64,000 bases of DNA, taken from the NCBI RefSeq assembly GCF_015223435.1, contig NZ_VHKO01000001.1, positions 218,644-282,643 of the forward strand. The letters are read 5' to 3'. How positions within the stretch are numbered: position 1 is the first letter of the stretch; each line of letters starts with the position of its first letter. This DNA is from Vibrio hibernica (lineage in GTDB: Bacteria > Pseudomonadota > Gammaproteobacteria > Enterobacterales > Vibrionaceae). The notes below the pieces were generated by a model. It was not told the origin of the DNA. It saw nothing but the letters and a program-made list of their open reading frames with translations, and did no database searches. Positions 7,668 through 17,597 of the stretch are shown here, piece by piece. Made by a program: the position numbers and the translations under genes.

Positions 7668-9566
7668 ATGATTACACAGCTGATTAATGAAAACCTGATC
7701 CGCTTGAATCTAAAAGCCACCACTAAAGATGAAGTCTTTAATGAGATGGTTGATGTATTAGATGCTCAAGGCAAACTCAATAACCGTGACCAATTCTTAC
7801 AAGATATTTATGCCCGTGAAGAGATTGGAAACACAGGGTTTGAAGAAGGCATAGCAATTCCACATGCAAAAAGTGCCGCAGTAGCTCAACCTGCAGTGGC
7901 AATTGGTATTAGCCGAAATGGAATTGAATATGGCGCAGAAGATGGAGAAGCCTCTACGCTATTTTTCATGATCGCATCACCAGATGGCGGTGCTGATCAT
8001 CACATTGAAGTATTAGCAGAGCTGTCTTCTAAATTAATCGAAGATGGTTTTATTCAAGCTTTCATGCAAGCGGAATCACCAAAAGCTGCACTTGCTCTTT
8101 TACTGCAGAAGAAAGAAGTCGAAAACACCGTAGTGGCTGATAAAGGCTTTCTTATAGGCGTAACGGGCTGCCCTGCTGGTATCGCCCATACTTACTTAGC
8201 CGCCGAAGGGTTAGAAAAAGCGGCCGCTGAGATGGGTTACACAATTAAAGTCGAAACCAATGGTTCAATTGGTGTGAAAAATGCCCCAACCGCAGAAGAA
8301 ATTGAACGCGCAGTTGCGATCGTTGTAAGCTGCGATAAGCAAGTAGACATGACTCGCTTTAATGGTAAAAAACTCGTTCAAACTAGCGTAAAAGCCCCTA
8401 TTAGTAATGGTAAAGGCGTTATTCAACAAGCATTAGATGCATCGCCTTATCAAGCCGATGCAAGCCATTCCAAAGAAGACAAATCAGCGGCAACCTCTGG
8501 CCGTTCAAATCTTTACCGCTACTTAATGAATGGCGTATCACATATGATCCCATTTGTAGTAACGGGTGGTTTGATGATTGCCCTGTCTCTTGCTCTTGGT
8601 GGCGAGCCAACGCCAAATGGCATGCAAATTCCGGAAGACAGTTTGTGGAATCAAGTTCTCAACGTGGGTGTCGTTGCCTTTACCTTAATGATCCCAATCT
8701 TGGCGGGTTACATTGCTTTTGCTATCGGTGATCGCGCCGCACTTGCACCTGGTTTTATTGGGGGTTGGATTGCGAACAATGGTTCTTTCTACGATGCGGA
8801 CGCCGGCACTGGCTTTATTGGCGCTATTATCGCGGGCCTTTTAGTGGGGTATTTTGTACGCTTTATTGCAACACGTGATTACCACAAAATGGTTGCTCCA
8901 CTGGTTCCAATAATGATTGCACCAATCTTAGGTACTGTCTTTATTGCTTCGCTATTTATCTTTGTTATTGGCGCACCCATTGCTGATCTGATGCAGTGGT
9001 TGAACGCTGTTTTAACTGAAATGAGCACAGGTAACGTGGTTCTGCTTGGGATTGTACTTGGCGGCATGGCGGGCTTTGATATGGGGGGTCCATTTAACAA
9101 AGTGGCATTCCTATTCTCTGTCGGTATGATTGCCAATGGTCAAACTCAATTTATGGGCGCGATGGCCGTTGCTATTCCAATCGCTCCACTTGGCATGGCA
9201 CTCGCCACCGTGATTGGTCGCAAACTAGATATATTTGAAGCAAGCGAAATCGAAACCGGTAAAGCAGCCGGCGCAATGGGTTTAGTGGGTATTTCTGAAG
9301 GTGCCATTCCATTTGCAGCGCAAGATCCATTATCGGTTATTCCTGCTAACGTCATTGGTTCAATGGTTGGCGCGGTCATGGCATTCTCCTTTGGTATTAC
9401 CAATAGTGTTGCTCACGGTGGCCCCGTTGTCGCTTTACTTGGCGCAATGAATAAACCCGTGATGGCATTAATCTGTATGGCAACAGGCGCCATCGTAACC
9501 GCCGTAGTTTGCGTTACTTTAAAGAAAATGCGTAAAGCTCGCGCCTTAAAAGCAGTCGCGGCATAA
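7668..9566 (+). CDS. PTS fructose/mannose-type EIIABC permease
   Basis: This 632-residue protein has three PTS domains in order. EIIA spans about 1-150 with H66 in GIAIPH, EIIB about 160-260 with C168 in TGCPAGIAHTYLAAEG, and a multi-spanning EIIC about 285-632. It imports and phosphorylates a hexose across the inner membrane. With manA 175 bp downstream, mannose is the likely main substrate (mannose-6-phosphate to fructose-6-phosphate), though the domains are of the fructose superfamily. The neighbourhood matches what I remember of the V. cholerae locus beside its second manA. A strong terminator follows at 9597-9635. Confidence 0.88.
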   Translation: MITQLINENLIRLNLKATTKDEVFNEMVDVLDAQGKLNNRDQFLQDIYAREEIGNTGFEEGIAIPHAKSAAVAQPAVAIGISRNGIEYGAEDGEASTLFFMIASPDGGADHHIEVLAELSSKLIEDGFIQAFMQAESPKAALALLLQKKEVENTVVADKGFLIGVTGCPAGIAHTYLAAEGLEKAAAEMGYTIKVETNGSIGVKNAPTAEEIERAVAIVVSCDKQVDMTRFNGKKLVQTSVKAPISNGKGVIQQALDASPYQADASHSKEDKSAATSGRSNLYRYLMNGVSHMIPFVVTGGLMIALSLALGGEPTPNGMQIPEDSLWNQVLNVGVVAFTLMIPILAGYIAFAIGDRAALAPGFIGGWIANNGSFYDADAGTGFIGAIIAGLLVGYFVRFIATRDYHKMVAPLVPIMIAPILGTVFIASLFIFVIGAPIADLMQWLNAVLTEMSTGNVVLLGIVLGGMAGFDMGGPFNKVAFLFSVGMIANGQTQFMGAMAVAIPIAPLGMALATVIGRKLDIFEASEIETGKAAGAMGLVGISEGAIPFAAQDPLSVIPANVIGSMVGAVMAFSFGITNSVAHGGPVVALLGAMNKPVMALICMATGAIVTAVVCVTLKKMRKARALKAVAA

Positions 9567-9596
9567 AAGATTGATGTTAGATAATACGTCAGCGTA

Positions 9597-9635
9597 AAAA
9601 TGAGCAGATAATGATTCCCGTTATCTGCTCATTTT
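9597..9635 (+). terminator. Intrinsic terminator after EIIABC
   Basis: A perfect 15-bp inverted repeat (AAAATGAGCAGATAA at 9597-9611 with its complement at 9621-9635) closes on a 9-base loop and ends in TTTT. It separates EIIABC from manA, so manA is either read through or has its own promoter. Confidence 0.8.
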
Positions 9636-9741
9636 AATATTTCCTAGCTAGCGTATAATTTTAAAATTCACCCGATTAAAACAGTTATTCTATTACAGCA
9701 CTTATAAAATTAAGAGCGCTCAACCGAAAATAAGGTTTTCC

Positions 9742-10929
9742 ATGAAACAACTTCCCCCTTTTTTCCTTATGCAAAACGTGATTCAAGACTATGCATGGGG
9801 AAGCACAACCTCCATTAATCAACTTTTTGATATCCCGAATCCAGACAATAAACCACAAGCTGAAATTTGGATGGGCGCTCACCCAAATGGTTGCTCTCAT
9901 ATTAAACTAGATGGTCAATTGACTCGCTTAGATGATGTCATTAATCAGGATAAAAGTGCCATTTTAGGCGATAAAACGACTCAAACATTTAATGAACTTC
10001 CTTACTTATTTAAAGTATTGGCGGCGGCCCAAGCGTTATCAATTCAAGTTCATCCAAGCAAACAGGCCTCTGAAATTGGTTTTGATAGAGAAAACAAAGC
10101 AGGGATTGATATTAAAGCGGCCAACCGTAATTACAAAGATCCAAACCACAAACCTGAACTTGTTTATGCTTTAACCACTTACCAAGCAATGAATGGCTTT
10201 CGCGATTATCCAGCGATTATCAAACCTTTTGAAAAAATTGGCATTAAAGTGTTACAGCAAGACGTTGCTGCGCTTAAAGCAAACCAAACACCAGAAGGAT
10301 TAAGCGCATTCTTTGAAGCTATTTTGTCACTGGAAGGCGAGCGTAAAACCTCGGCACTTAACGCTCTAATGGCGCATGTAGAAAAAAATACGCAATGTGC
10401 CACCGCGGCATTAATTCTTGAATTGGCCGAGCAATACCCGGGTGATGTCGGTTTATTTGCCCCACTGATGTTGCATGTCATTACGCTCCAACCAGGAGAA
10501 GCCATGTTCCTTTATGCATGCACACCACATGCATACATAAAAGGCACAGGGCTAGAAATCATGGCAAATTCAGATAATGTTCTACGCGCGGGCTTAACCC
10601 CTAAATATATTGATGTCCCAGAATTGGTCGCCAATACTTTATGTGAACCAAAACCAAGCGAGGATCTCTTACTCGCTCCAATCGTTAAAGACAATGCTAA
10701 GCATTACCCTATTCCAGTTGACGATTTTAAATTCAGCGTTTATCACGGAGATAGCAACATCACCTGTGAGAGCGCAGAAATTATTTTCGCTATCGATCAA
10801 GATGTCACATTACGCCATCAATCTGGCAATATACTTTGTATTACCAAAGGTCAATCAGCTTTCATTCCATTGAGTACTCAGCAATACCAAGTTGAAAGTT
10901 TCGGCACCTTTGCTCGTGCTTATAATTAA
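9742..10929 (+). CDS. manA: Mannose-6-phosphate isomerase, class I
   Basis: A 395-residue type I phosphomannose isomerase that interconverts mannose-6-phosphate and fructose-6-phosphate in the cytoplasm. The zinc site is recognisable: Q102 and H104 in SIQVHPSK, E139 in NHKPEL, and a histidine in the ACTPHAYI segment. The length agrees with the E. coli enzyme (391 aa). It lies just downstream of the PTS permease and completes the route from external mannose to glycolysis. The start ATG is at 9742 after a modest AAGGTTTTCC leader. A bidirectional-looking terminator follows at 11001-11039. Confidence 0.93.
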   Translation: MKQLPPFFLMQNVIQDYAWGSTTSINQLFDIPNPDNKPQAEIWMGAHPNGCSHIKLDGQLTRLDDVINQDKSAILGDKTTQTFNELPYLFKVLAAAQALSIQVHPSKQASEIGFDRENKAGIDIKAANRNYKDPNHKPELVYALTTYQAMNGFRDYPAIIKPFEKIGIKVLQQDVAALKANQTPEGLSAFFEAILSLEGERKTSALNALMAHVEKNTQCATAALILELAEQYPGDVGLFAPLMLHVITLQPGEAMFLYACTPHAYIKGTGLEIMANSDNVLRAGLTPKYIDVPELVANTLCEPKPSEDLLLAPIVKDNAKHYPIPVDDFKFSVYHGDSNITCESAEIIFAIDQDVTLRHQSGNILCITKGQSAFIPLSTQQYQVESFGTFARAYN

Positions 10930-11000
10930 GCCATAATAATGACCACTATAAACATGCTATCCCATCACATTTCAGTGTGATTAAGATCGCTATTTAACTT

Positions 11001-11039
11001 GAAAAACGCGCCAATCGGAGTTACCGTGGCGCGTTTTTC
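11001..11039 (+). terminator. Terminator after manA
   Basis: GAAAAACGCGCCA (11001-11013) pairs perfectly with TGGCGCGTTTTTC (11027-11039), giving a 13-bp stem with a T-run on its 3' side. The symmetry would let it work on both strands. Confidence 0.8.
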
Positions 11040-11068
11040 ATCATATTTACGATATAAAGGATTCTACA

Positions 11069-12664
11069 TTGATTTCTTCAGCTAACATCACGATGCAATT
11101 TGGCGCCAAGCCATTATTTGAAAACATCTCAGTTAAATTTGGTGACGGTAACCGTTACGGCTTAATTGGTGCCAATGGCTGTGGTAAGTCAACCTTTATG
11201 AAGATCCTAAGTGGTGAGCTTGAGCCATCTGGTGGCAACGTCAGCGTTGATCCAAATGAGCGTGTTGCAAAACTAAGCCAAAACCAGTTTGCTTACGAAG
11301 AGTTTTCGGTACTTGATACCGTCATCATGGGCCATAAAGAACTTTGGGCTGTAAAACAAGAACGCGACCGTATTTATTCTTTAGCTGAGATGACTGAAGA
11401 AGATGGCATGAAAGTGGCCGATCTTGAAGTTGAATTTGCGGAAATGGATGGTTACACCGCTGAATCTCGCGCAGGTGATCTTCTTCTTTCTGTAGGCATT
11501 CCAATCGAGCAACATTGGGGTCCAATGAGTGAAATCGCACCGGGCTGGAAACTTCGTGTTCTTCTTTCTCAAGTGTTGTTTGCTGACCCACATATCATGC
11601 TACTTGATGAACCAACCAACAACTTGGATATGGATACGATTCGCTGGTTGGAAGATACACTAAACCAACGTAACTGTACTATGATCATCATCTCGCATGA
11701 CCGTCACTTCTTGAACTCAGTATGTACACACATGGCCGATATCGACTACGGTGAACTCCGTGTTTACCCAGGTAACTACGATGATTACATGTTTGCATCG
11801 ACTCAAGCTCGTGAACGTTTGTTAAATGATAATGCGAAGAAAAAAGCACAAATTGCAGAACTGCAAACTTTCGTATCTCGTTTCTCAGCCAATGCTTCTA
11901 AAGCAAAACAAGCGACATCTCGTGCGAAACAAATTGATAAAATTCAACTAGACGAAGTTAAAGCGTCTAGCCGTCAAAATCCATTTATTCGTTTTGAACA
12001 ATCGAAAGAGCTATTCCGTAACGCATTAATTGTGGAAGAGTTGACGCAAGGTTTTGAAAACGATTTATTCACTAACTTTAATGCTATTTTTGAAGTAGGC
12101 GAACGTGTTGCCATTATCGGTGAAAACGGCGTGGGTAAAACTACCCTACTGAATACGCTAGCGGGAAGGTTAGAACCTAAATCGGGTGAGTTCAAGTGGT
12201 CAGAAAACTCAAACATTGGGTACTATGCACAAGACCATGAATATGAATTTTCACAGAATATGAAAGTATTCGATTGGATGGCTCAATGGCGTCAAGAAGG
12301 CGATGATGAACAAGTCGTTCGTAGTTTCTTAGGTCGTATGCTTTTTGGACAAGACGATATTAAAAAAGACGTTCAAGTACTATCCGGTGGTGAGCAAGGT
12401 CGTATGCTGCTAGGTAAGTTAATGATGCACAAACCAAACATGTTGTTGATGGATGAACCAACCAACCACATGGATATGGAATCAATTGAATCGTTAAACT
12501 TAGCTCTTGAAAACTACAAAGGTACTTTGTTCTTCGTCTCACACGATCGCCAGTTTGTATCCTCTTTGGCAACTCGTGTACTTGAGATCCGCGATGGTAA
12601 AATCAATGACTTCCGTGGCACTTATGAAGAATACTTAAAAGTGCGTGAAGTGAATAAAGCGTAA
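11069..12664 (+). CDS. ybiT: ABC-F family ATPase YbiT
   Basis: A 531-residue soluble ABC-F protein with two ATPase domains, very close to E. coli YbiT (530 aa) across its length. Domain 1 has Walker [10 protein letters not shown] (34-42) and [10 protein letters not shown]; domain 2 has [18 protein letters not shown] and [15 protein letters not shown] proteins have no membrane domain and act on ribosomes, often resolving stalled translation. The start is TTG at 11069, with AAAGG eight bases upstream. The unusual start codon may hold expression low. It stands alone between two terminators. Confidence 0.93.
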   Translation: MISSANITMQFGAKPLFENISVKFGDGNRYGLIGANGCGKSTFMKILSGELEPSGGNVSVDPNERVAKLSQNQFAYEEFSVLDTVIMGHKELWAVKQERDRIYSLAEMTEEDGMKVADLEVEFAEMDGYTAESRAGDLLLSVGIPIEQHWGPMSEIAPGWKLRVLLSQVLFADPHIMLLDEPTNNLDMDTIRWLEDTLNQRNCTMIIISHDRHFLNSVCTHMADIDYGELRVYPGNYDDYMFASTQARERLLNDNAKKKAQIAELQTFVSRFSANASKAKQATSRAKQIDKIQLDEVKASSRQNPFIRFEQSKELFRNALIVEELTQGFENDLFTNFNAIFEVGERVAIIGENGVGKTTLLNTLAGRLEPKSGEFKWSENSNIGYYAQDHEYEFSQNMKVFDWMAQWRQEGDDEQVVRSFLGRMLFGQDDIKKDVQVLSGGEQGRMLLGKLMMHKPNMLLMDEPTNHMDMESIESLNLALENYKGTLFFVSHDRQFVSSLATRVLEIRDGKINDFRGTYEEYLKVREVNKA

Positions 12665-12698
12665 TTGATTTAATATAAACAACATCAACAATTAACTG

Positions 12699-12728
12699 GC
12701 CCTAAAGTATTTTCTTTAGGGCTTTTTT
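12699..12728 (+). terminator. Terminator after ybiT
   Basis: GCCCTAAAG (12699-12707) and CTTTAGGGC (12714-12722) form a perfect 9-bp stem followed by six T. Confidence 0.85.
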
Positions 12729-12758
12729 AGTCTTTACTTCCTTTAGGATAAACCTAGC

Positions 12759-14018
12759 ATGACCTTTTCTGAGCTTAACCTTAACGCTGATCTTATCAAG
12801 GCCTTACCTGCTGACATTACAACGCCAACCTTGGTTCAGCAACAAGCTATTCCTGCCATTTTACATGATGCAGATGTGCTTGCTTTAGCTCACACCGGCA
12901 GTGGTAAAACGTTAGCTTTTGGCTTGCCTATTTTACAAATGATAGAGGCTAAAAAAAGTGATATTCAAGCGGTGATCATCGCCCCCACCCGAGAACTTGC
13001 TAGGCAGACAACTCAAGTTTTACAACCCATTGCTACATGTTTACATATCAAAACTGCCGCCTTATTTGGTGGTATTGATTTAGCTATTCAAGCTGAACAA
13101 ATAACTCAACATCCGCAACTGATCATTGCGACACCCGGCCGCTTATTGGCCCTTTGCAAAGAAAAAGCCATCAACCTATCTCAAGTTAAACATCTTGTTT
13201 TAGATGAAGCCGATCGCTTATTAGACATGGGCTTCTGGAAAGATATACAAAGCTTGATCACCTTCATTCCAATGCAGCGACAAACGTTATGTTTTTCGGC
13301 CACTTTATCTGATGATCTTGCCAATCAAGTTCGTCAGGTTCTAACCTCTCCGGTTGAAATAAAAACGCACAATAGCAATAGTGTTGTAGATGGAATTAAT
13401 GAACAACTGTACTTAGTCAATAAGGGCAGTAAAACCCAAGCATTAATCTCGATACTAAAACAACACTCAGATAAACAAGCCCTCATTTTTATCAATGCAA
13501 AAGATGGTGCCGATACCATAGCGAAGAAACTGGCTAAAGCAGGTATTAATGTTAAAACACTTCATGGTAATAAAGATCAAGCATCACGCGAATCCACGTT
13601 AAATGAGTTTAAACAAAATAGTGTTCAGGTACTGGTCGCCACTGATTTATTAGCGCGTGGTATTCACATCGACGCCTTGCATGTTGTGATTAATTTTGAT
13701 TTACCAGAAAACCCTGCCGTGTATGTTCATCGTATAGGTCGTACCGCTCGATCGGGAAAAACTGGTTTAGCATTATCACTAGTGTGCCATGCAGAAACTG
13801 AAATATTACAAGCAATTCGTGATTTAACCCAAAACACGATGGCTCTAGAAACACTAGAACACTTTCCTGTCACCGATATACCGAGTACAGGTGAGAAAAA
13901 ACGAGCGCCGAAAGATAAACAAGCTAATCGTCGTAGCGCGAAAAAACAGAGTATTAAAGACTTTCAATCGAAAACTGAGCGAAATCATTCTAATCACTCA
14001 AAATCAAAATCCAAGTAA
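12759..14018 (+). CDS. DEAD-box RNA helicase
   Basis: A 419-residue ATP-dependent RNA helicase with all core motifs: a Q motif near residue 27, AHTGSGKT (44-51), PTRELA (77-82), TPGR, DEAD (149-152), SAT (180-182), a variant ARGIH, and HRIGRTARSG. The tail from about residue 380 is rich in Lys, Arg and Ser, ending HSNHSKSKSK, and probably binds RNA. It is close to the RhlE group, but I cannot assign one of the named helicases, so no symbol is given. It would act in RNA remodelling or ribosome assembly. It is monocistronic. Confidence 0.88.
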   Translation: MTFSELNLNADLIKALPADITTPTLVQQQAIPAILHDADVLALAHTGSGKTLAFGLPILQMIEAKKSDIQAVIIAPTRELARQTTQVLQPIATCLHIKTAALFGGIDLAIQAEQITQHPQLIIATPGRLLALCKEKAINLSQVKHLVLDEADRLLDMGFWKDIQSLITFIPMQRQTLCFSATLSDDLANQVRQVLTSPVEIKTHNSNSVVDGINEQLYLVNKGSKTQALISILKQHSDKQALIFINAKDGADTIAKKLAKAGINVKTLHGNKDQASRESTLNEFKQNSVQVLVATDLLARGIHIDALHVVINFDLPENPAVYVHRIGRTARSGKTGLALSLVCHAETEILQAIRDLTQNTMALETLEHFPVTDIPSTGEKKRAPKDKQANRRSAKKQSIKDFQSKTERNHSNHSKSKSK

Positions 14019-14325
14019 ATTAGAATGACACTCTAACTCTGTGTCAGACAGGTATACATCATCTCTATAAAAAAGAGGGTATTGCAATAACGCTACTGTC
14101 TACTATCTTTAATAATTAGTCCTTTTTAAAAAAATAAGAATTTCATTAATCAAGCTAAAATAATCATTCCATAGAGTAAAAAGAAACAGAGAATTAACAA
14201 TTCATGCGTTGAGATGCTAATATTTCATAAGTATAATTAATATCTTAACTCTATTTTTCAACCTTAACTTTAAATCATTTTTTATCCTTAATTAACTACG
14301 AAAAATCAACTTTAATGGTGCCATT
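14019..14325 (+). other. AT-rich leader region of the OmpA-type gene
   Basis: This 307-bp gap holds no convincing gene. It contains a strong promoter at 14209-14237 and an AT-rich untranslated leader of about 80 bases before the porin start codon, suitable for sRNA or RNase control as in other omp mRNAs (inference). Confidence 0.5.
14209..14237 (+). promoter_or_regulatory. Sigma-70 promoter of the OmpA-type gene
   Basis: TTGAGA (14209-14214) and TATAAT (14232-14237) are separated by exactly 17 bp, which predicts transcription from about 14244. This near-consensus promoter fits an abundant outer-membrane protein. Confidence 0.7.
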
Positions 14326-15381
14326 ATGAATACTAAACGGACTTTACTCGCTGCATCGATTTCCTCTCTTTTTTCACTTTCTTTATTGATGTCAACTCAA
14401 GCTAACGCCGCTGCAGAAAATGCGGGTGAATTTTACTTAGGTGCAAAAACTGGTTGGGCAAATTATGACTTTGCTTGTACAGGATCGGGCTTAGATACTG
14501 ATTGTGATAATGACGCTTGGGCTGGCAGTATTTTAGGTGGTTATCAATTTAATAATTGGTTAGCACTAGAAGCCGGTTATAACTACTTTGGTCACTCCAA
14601 TGCTGATTATTCAGGTGCCGGTAATAATAAAACTCGCGTTCAAAATGGTGAACTTTCGGTTAAAGGCGATTGGAATCTAACAGACAAATGGAGTTTATTC
14701 GGTAAAGTTGGTACATCATACAATGGCGTCGATAGTAACTTTTCTGGTACTTATGGTTCGGATGTTTCCGACAATAACTTTTCAGCCATGCTAGGCGCTG
14801 GTGTGGAATATCAAATTAACCACAATTTACGTTTCCGTACTGAATATCAATGGTTTAATAATGTAGGTGAAAAAGATACTACTGGCTCAAGTGATTTAAA
14901 TTACTTAAGTATTGGTTTGGTGTATTTCTTTGGCAGTAACGCAGCGGCAGCTCCTGTTGCGGCAGTAGCAGCAAGTGAAGTAATGGCTGAAGAACAACCA
15001 GTACAACAAGCACCAGTAGAACAGCCAGTACAAGATGCCTTACCAGCAATTACTCTTTCAACCGGAGCCTTTGCTCATAATTCAACTAAACTGACCCCTG
15101 ATGCTAAAAAATCATTAGATCCAGTTGCTGATACACTTCTGGCTGATGATACTATCAGTGTGAAAGTTGTTGGTTATACTGATTCTTCTGGTAGCGCTGC
15201 ATACAACCAAAAACTGTCAGAAAAGCGTGCCCAAAGTGGTGCAGAGTATATCGAGTCAAAAGGCGTTGCTAACGATCGTATTACCGTAGAGGGTAAAGGT
15301 GAAGACAGTCCAATAGCCGATAATTCGACTTCTGAAGGTCGTGAAAAAAATCGTCGCGTTGAAGTTTTTTACGCAAGATAA
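14326..15381 (+). CDS. OmpA-family outer-membrane protein
   Basis: A 351-residue porin-like protein. A signal peptide ends at TQANA (residue 28). An eight-stranded OmpA-type barrel with alternating aromatic strands spans about 29-205. A flexible Ala/Val/Pro/Gln hinge covers about 208-240, and a C-terminal OmpA peptidoglycan-binding domain spans about 245-351, with GYTDSSGSAAYNQKLSEKRA and a final EGREKNRRVEVFY. The C-terminal domain tethers the outer membrane to murein. A strong promoter and terminator make it a single-gene unit. The last residues AR differ from the usual terminal aromatic, but the barrel is not C-terminal in this family, so that is normal. Confidence 0.92.
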   Translation: MNTKRTLLAASISSLFSLSLLMSTQANAAAENAGEFYLGAKTGWANYDFACTGSGLDTDCDNDAWAGSILGGYQFNNWLALEAGYNYFGHSNADYSGAGNNKTRVQNGELSVKGDWNLTDKWSLFGKVGTSYNGVDSNFSGTYGSDVSDNNFSAMLGAGVEYQINHNLRFRTEYQWFNNVGEKDTTGSSDLNYLSIGLVYFFGSNAAAAPVAAVAASEVMAEEQPVQQAPVEQPVQDALPAITLSTGAFAHNSTKLTPDAKKSLDPVADTLLADDTISVKVVGYTDSSGSAAYNQKLSEKRAQSGAEYIESKGVANDRITVEGKGEDSPIADNSTSEGREKNRRVEVFYAR

Positions 15382-15405
15382 TAAATAACCGTGATTTAAA
15401 CACTC

Positions 15406-15435
15406 AACCGCATCTTCATAAGGTGCGGTTTTTTA
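15406..15435 (+). terminator. Terminator after the OmpA-type gene
   Basis: AACCGCATCTT (15406-15416) pairs with AAGGTGCGGTT (15420-15430) with one G-T wobble and a 3-base loop, followed by a run of T. Confidence 0.8.
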
Positions 15436-15452
15436 TTCTCGGTTATTTATAT

Positions 15453-16313
15453 TCAAAATAGTGCTAAAAATGCTTTTGCCGCATGAGAGAGATAACGTTG
15501 CGACGACCAGCAAATTCCAAGCTCCCATTTTATTTCTTGTTTTAACTCAATAAAATCGTAATGCTCAGAATTCAAGCGGGCGCAGATCGGCGCAGGTAAA
15601 AATGTTACTCCTAGCCCGCTTTTTACCATAGCAGCAAGAAAGTCCCATTGAGTACTCCTGACCCCTACTCTTGGCTGAAAACCATTATCTTGACATAACT
15701 GTTCAATAATCGCCGTCAATGCAAATTCTTCACGGTAAAGATAGAAAGTATGCTGTTGTAGATCGACAATATCGATAGTTTGATCGATTGAATAACCACT
15801 ATTTTTTGCCAAAACCACATAGACCGGATGCGTAACAATAATTTTTGTCTTCAATTGTTCTTGATTTAAAGGCAGCATGGTAATACCAAGATCAATATCT
15901 CCAGCATGAATGGCACTTTCAATTTTACGGCTACCAAACTCTACAATAGATACCTCTACTTTCGGGTATTTGACCTGAAACCGATGCAAGGTATCAGCGT
16001 ATAAGTGTCCAACCATGGGTGGAATACCAATCGATAATGTCCCCGACTCCAACTGTTGTAAATCATGTAGCTTTACCTGCATATCATTGAACTGCTGTAA
16101 GATCTCTTCGCCATAACGATAAACAATACTGCCCGCTTCCGTTAACCTAATATCTCGATTATTGCGATGAATTAAAGGACCACCAACCGATGACTCTAAA
16201 GACTTCAAAGCTTTGCTAATAGTAGGTTGTGTGACAAAAAGTTGCTCAGAAGCACGAGTGAAATTTTTGGCTCGAATCAAGGTGACAAAATAATTGAGCT
16301 CTTTGTTATTCAT
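15453..16313 (-). CDS. LysR-family regulator divergent from cidAB/lrgAB
   Basis: A 286-residue LysR-type regulator. The N-terminal winged helix-turn-helix (ELNYFVTLIRAKNFTRASEQ, then TQPTISKALKSLE) is followed by a substrate-binding domain from about residue 90. It is divergent from a holin-like cidA/lrgA-type pair, 141 bp apart, which is the usual position for the CidR-type regulator of these genes. In Firmicutes, CidR activates cidAB in response to acetate and overflow metabolism; the same role here is inferred from position only. Confidence 0.85.
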   Translation of the reverse strand: MNNKELNYFVTLIRAKNFTRASEQLFVTQPTISKALKSLESSVGGPLIHRNNRDIRLTEAGSIVYRYGEEILQQFNDMQVKLHDLQQLESGTLSIGIPPMVGHLYADTLHRFQVKYPKVEVSIVEFGSRKIESAIHAGDIDLGITMLPLNQEQLKTKIIVTHPVYVVLAKNSGYSIDQTIDIVDLQQHTFYLYREEFALTAIIEQLCQDNGFQPRVGVRSTQWDFLAAMVKSGLGVTFLPAPICARLNSEHYDFIELKQEIKWELGICWSSQRYLSHAAKAFLALF

Positions 16314-16397
16314 AAATTACAACCTTAATATGGGTAGCAACACAGCCAAAATCATTCCGATATAGAATGTATTCTAGTCATATTATTCATTACTGGA

Positions 16398-16420
16398 AAG
16401 TGATCTGTATCACTTATAAT
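16398..16420 (+). promoter_or_regulatory. Palindromic CRP-like site abutting a -10 box, cidA promoter
   Basis: AAGTGATCTGTATCACTT (16398-16415) is a palindrome with 7-bp arms that resembles the CRP site core GTGATCTAGATCAC. It runs directly into TATAAT at 16415-16420. If that is the cidA -10 element, the site covers the spacer and would repress, unless it serves the divergent LysR gene. Confidence 0.45.
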
Positions 16421-16454
16421 GACTACATCTTATTAAACCGAATCAGTTAAGACG

Positions 16455-16850
16455 ATGATCCCTTCAAAAATCAAAACAATTTCTCTTATTTTTATCCAAG
16501 TAATTAGCCTTTGCCTATTGTGGCTTTTCGCAGACCAAGCAGTACGGATACTTCATATTCCAATGCCCTCCAATGTATTTGGTTTGTTCGTCCTTCTTGT
16601 GCTGATGTTCACTGGGATTATCAATATTAAGTGGTTAAAAGCCGGTTCAATGTGGTTACTCGCGGAAATGTTGTTGTTTTTTATTCCCGCGGTTATCGCC
16701 ATCATTAATTACCAAGATTTATTCATACACGATGGCATTAAAATTATGGCTGTAATTTTATTGAGTACCTGCTTTGTATTAGGTGTAACCGCATACGTCG
16801 TAGAGAGAATTTATCGTTATGAAGTCAAAAAAATGCAGGGGCAACACTGA
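16455..16850 (+). CDS. CidA/LrgA-family holin-like membrane protein
   Basis: A 131-residue protein with about four hydrophobic helices and the family segment PSNVFGLFVLLVLMFTGII. CidA/LrgA proteins are inner-membrane, holin-like factors that work with a CidB/LrgB partner. They are linked to cell lysis control and, more recently, to transport of small metabolites such as pyruvate. The stop codon overlaps the start of the partner gene by one base (TGATG), showing translational coupling. The C-terminus is short and basic, as expected for a cytoplasmic tail. Confidence 0.88.
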   Translation: MIPSKIKTISLIFIQVISLCLLWLFADQAVRILHIPMPSNVFGLFVLLVLMFTGIINIKWLKAGSMWLLAEMLLFFIPAVIAIINYQDLFIHDGIKIMAVILLSTCFVLGVTAYVVERIYRYEVKKMQGQH

Positions 16851-17557
16851 TGGAACTTCAATCTATTCAACACCATGCTGCTATGTTGATGTACTTAGCT
16901 TTTACTGTAAGTTGTTATTATTTTAGTAAGTGGCTTCACTCTCGCTTTCCTGTGTTTATTTTTATTCCACTTGTTTTTGTTCCTGTGGTCATTGTGGTTT
17001 TAGTCACTGGTTTACATATTCCATACCAAGACTATATGTGGGATTCTCATTGGTTAGTTTGGATGCTCGGTCCTGCGACTTTAGCCTTTGCGGTTCCTGT
17101 ATATGAATATCGCACTTTAATCGTCAAACATTGGCTTTCTTTAACCACTGGCGTTTTTATTGCTGTGAGTGCTGGCGTTGGTAGTACCTTATTATTAAGT
17201 CGCTGGTTTCATCTATCCGAGATGTTACAACGCAGCCTGGCAATGCGTTCTATCACAACGCCTTTTGCAATGGTGGCAACAGAATCAATTGGCGGAAAAC
17301 CGGACCTAACGGCTGTTTTTGTCGTGATCACCGGGGTTATTGGGATTATTGTAGGAGAGTTAGTACTAGGTGGGCTAACCATTACATCGCACCATGGTAA
17401 AGGTGCAGGTTTAGGTGCTTGTGCTCATGGCGCAGGTACAGCAACCGCTTATAAAATAGATAATCAAGCGGGTGTCATCGCCAGCTTAATGATGATGCTA
17501 TCTGGTGTGGTTACCGTGCTTCTTGCGCCATGGCTCGGGCATATTTTATGGGCTTAA
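16850..17557 (+). CDS. CidB/LrgB-family membrane protein
   Basis: A 235-residue polytopic protein of the LrgB/CidB family, with segments such as LAMRSITTPFAMVATESIGG and the GLGACAHGAGTATAYKI region conserved in that family. It overlaps the preceding CidA/LrgA gene by one base and is its obligate partner. The pair is thought to form a membrane transport or death-effector system controlled by the adjacent LysR protein. Length agrees with the family (about 230 aa). Confidence 0.88.
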   Translation: MELQSIQHHAAMLMYLAFTVSCYYFSKWLHSRFPVFIFIPLVFVPVVIVVLVTGLHIPYQDYMWDSHWLVWMLGPATLAFAVPVYEYRTLIVKHWLSLTTGVFIAVSAGVGSTLLLSRWFHLSEMLQRSLAMRSITTPFAMVATESIGGKPDLTAVFVVITGVIGIIVGELVLGGLTITSHHGKGAGLGACAHGAGTATAYKIDNQAGVIASLMMMLSGVVTVLLAPWLGHILWA

Positions 17558-17597
17558 TAGGCGCTCCAAGCTTATAAATTTACGGCTTGTATACTGT

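Noticed and set aside
14024..14045. TGACAC/GTGTCA hairpin after the DEAD-box helicase
   Set aside because: The stem is only 6 bp and is not followed by a T-run, so it is not called as a terminator.
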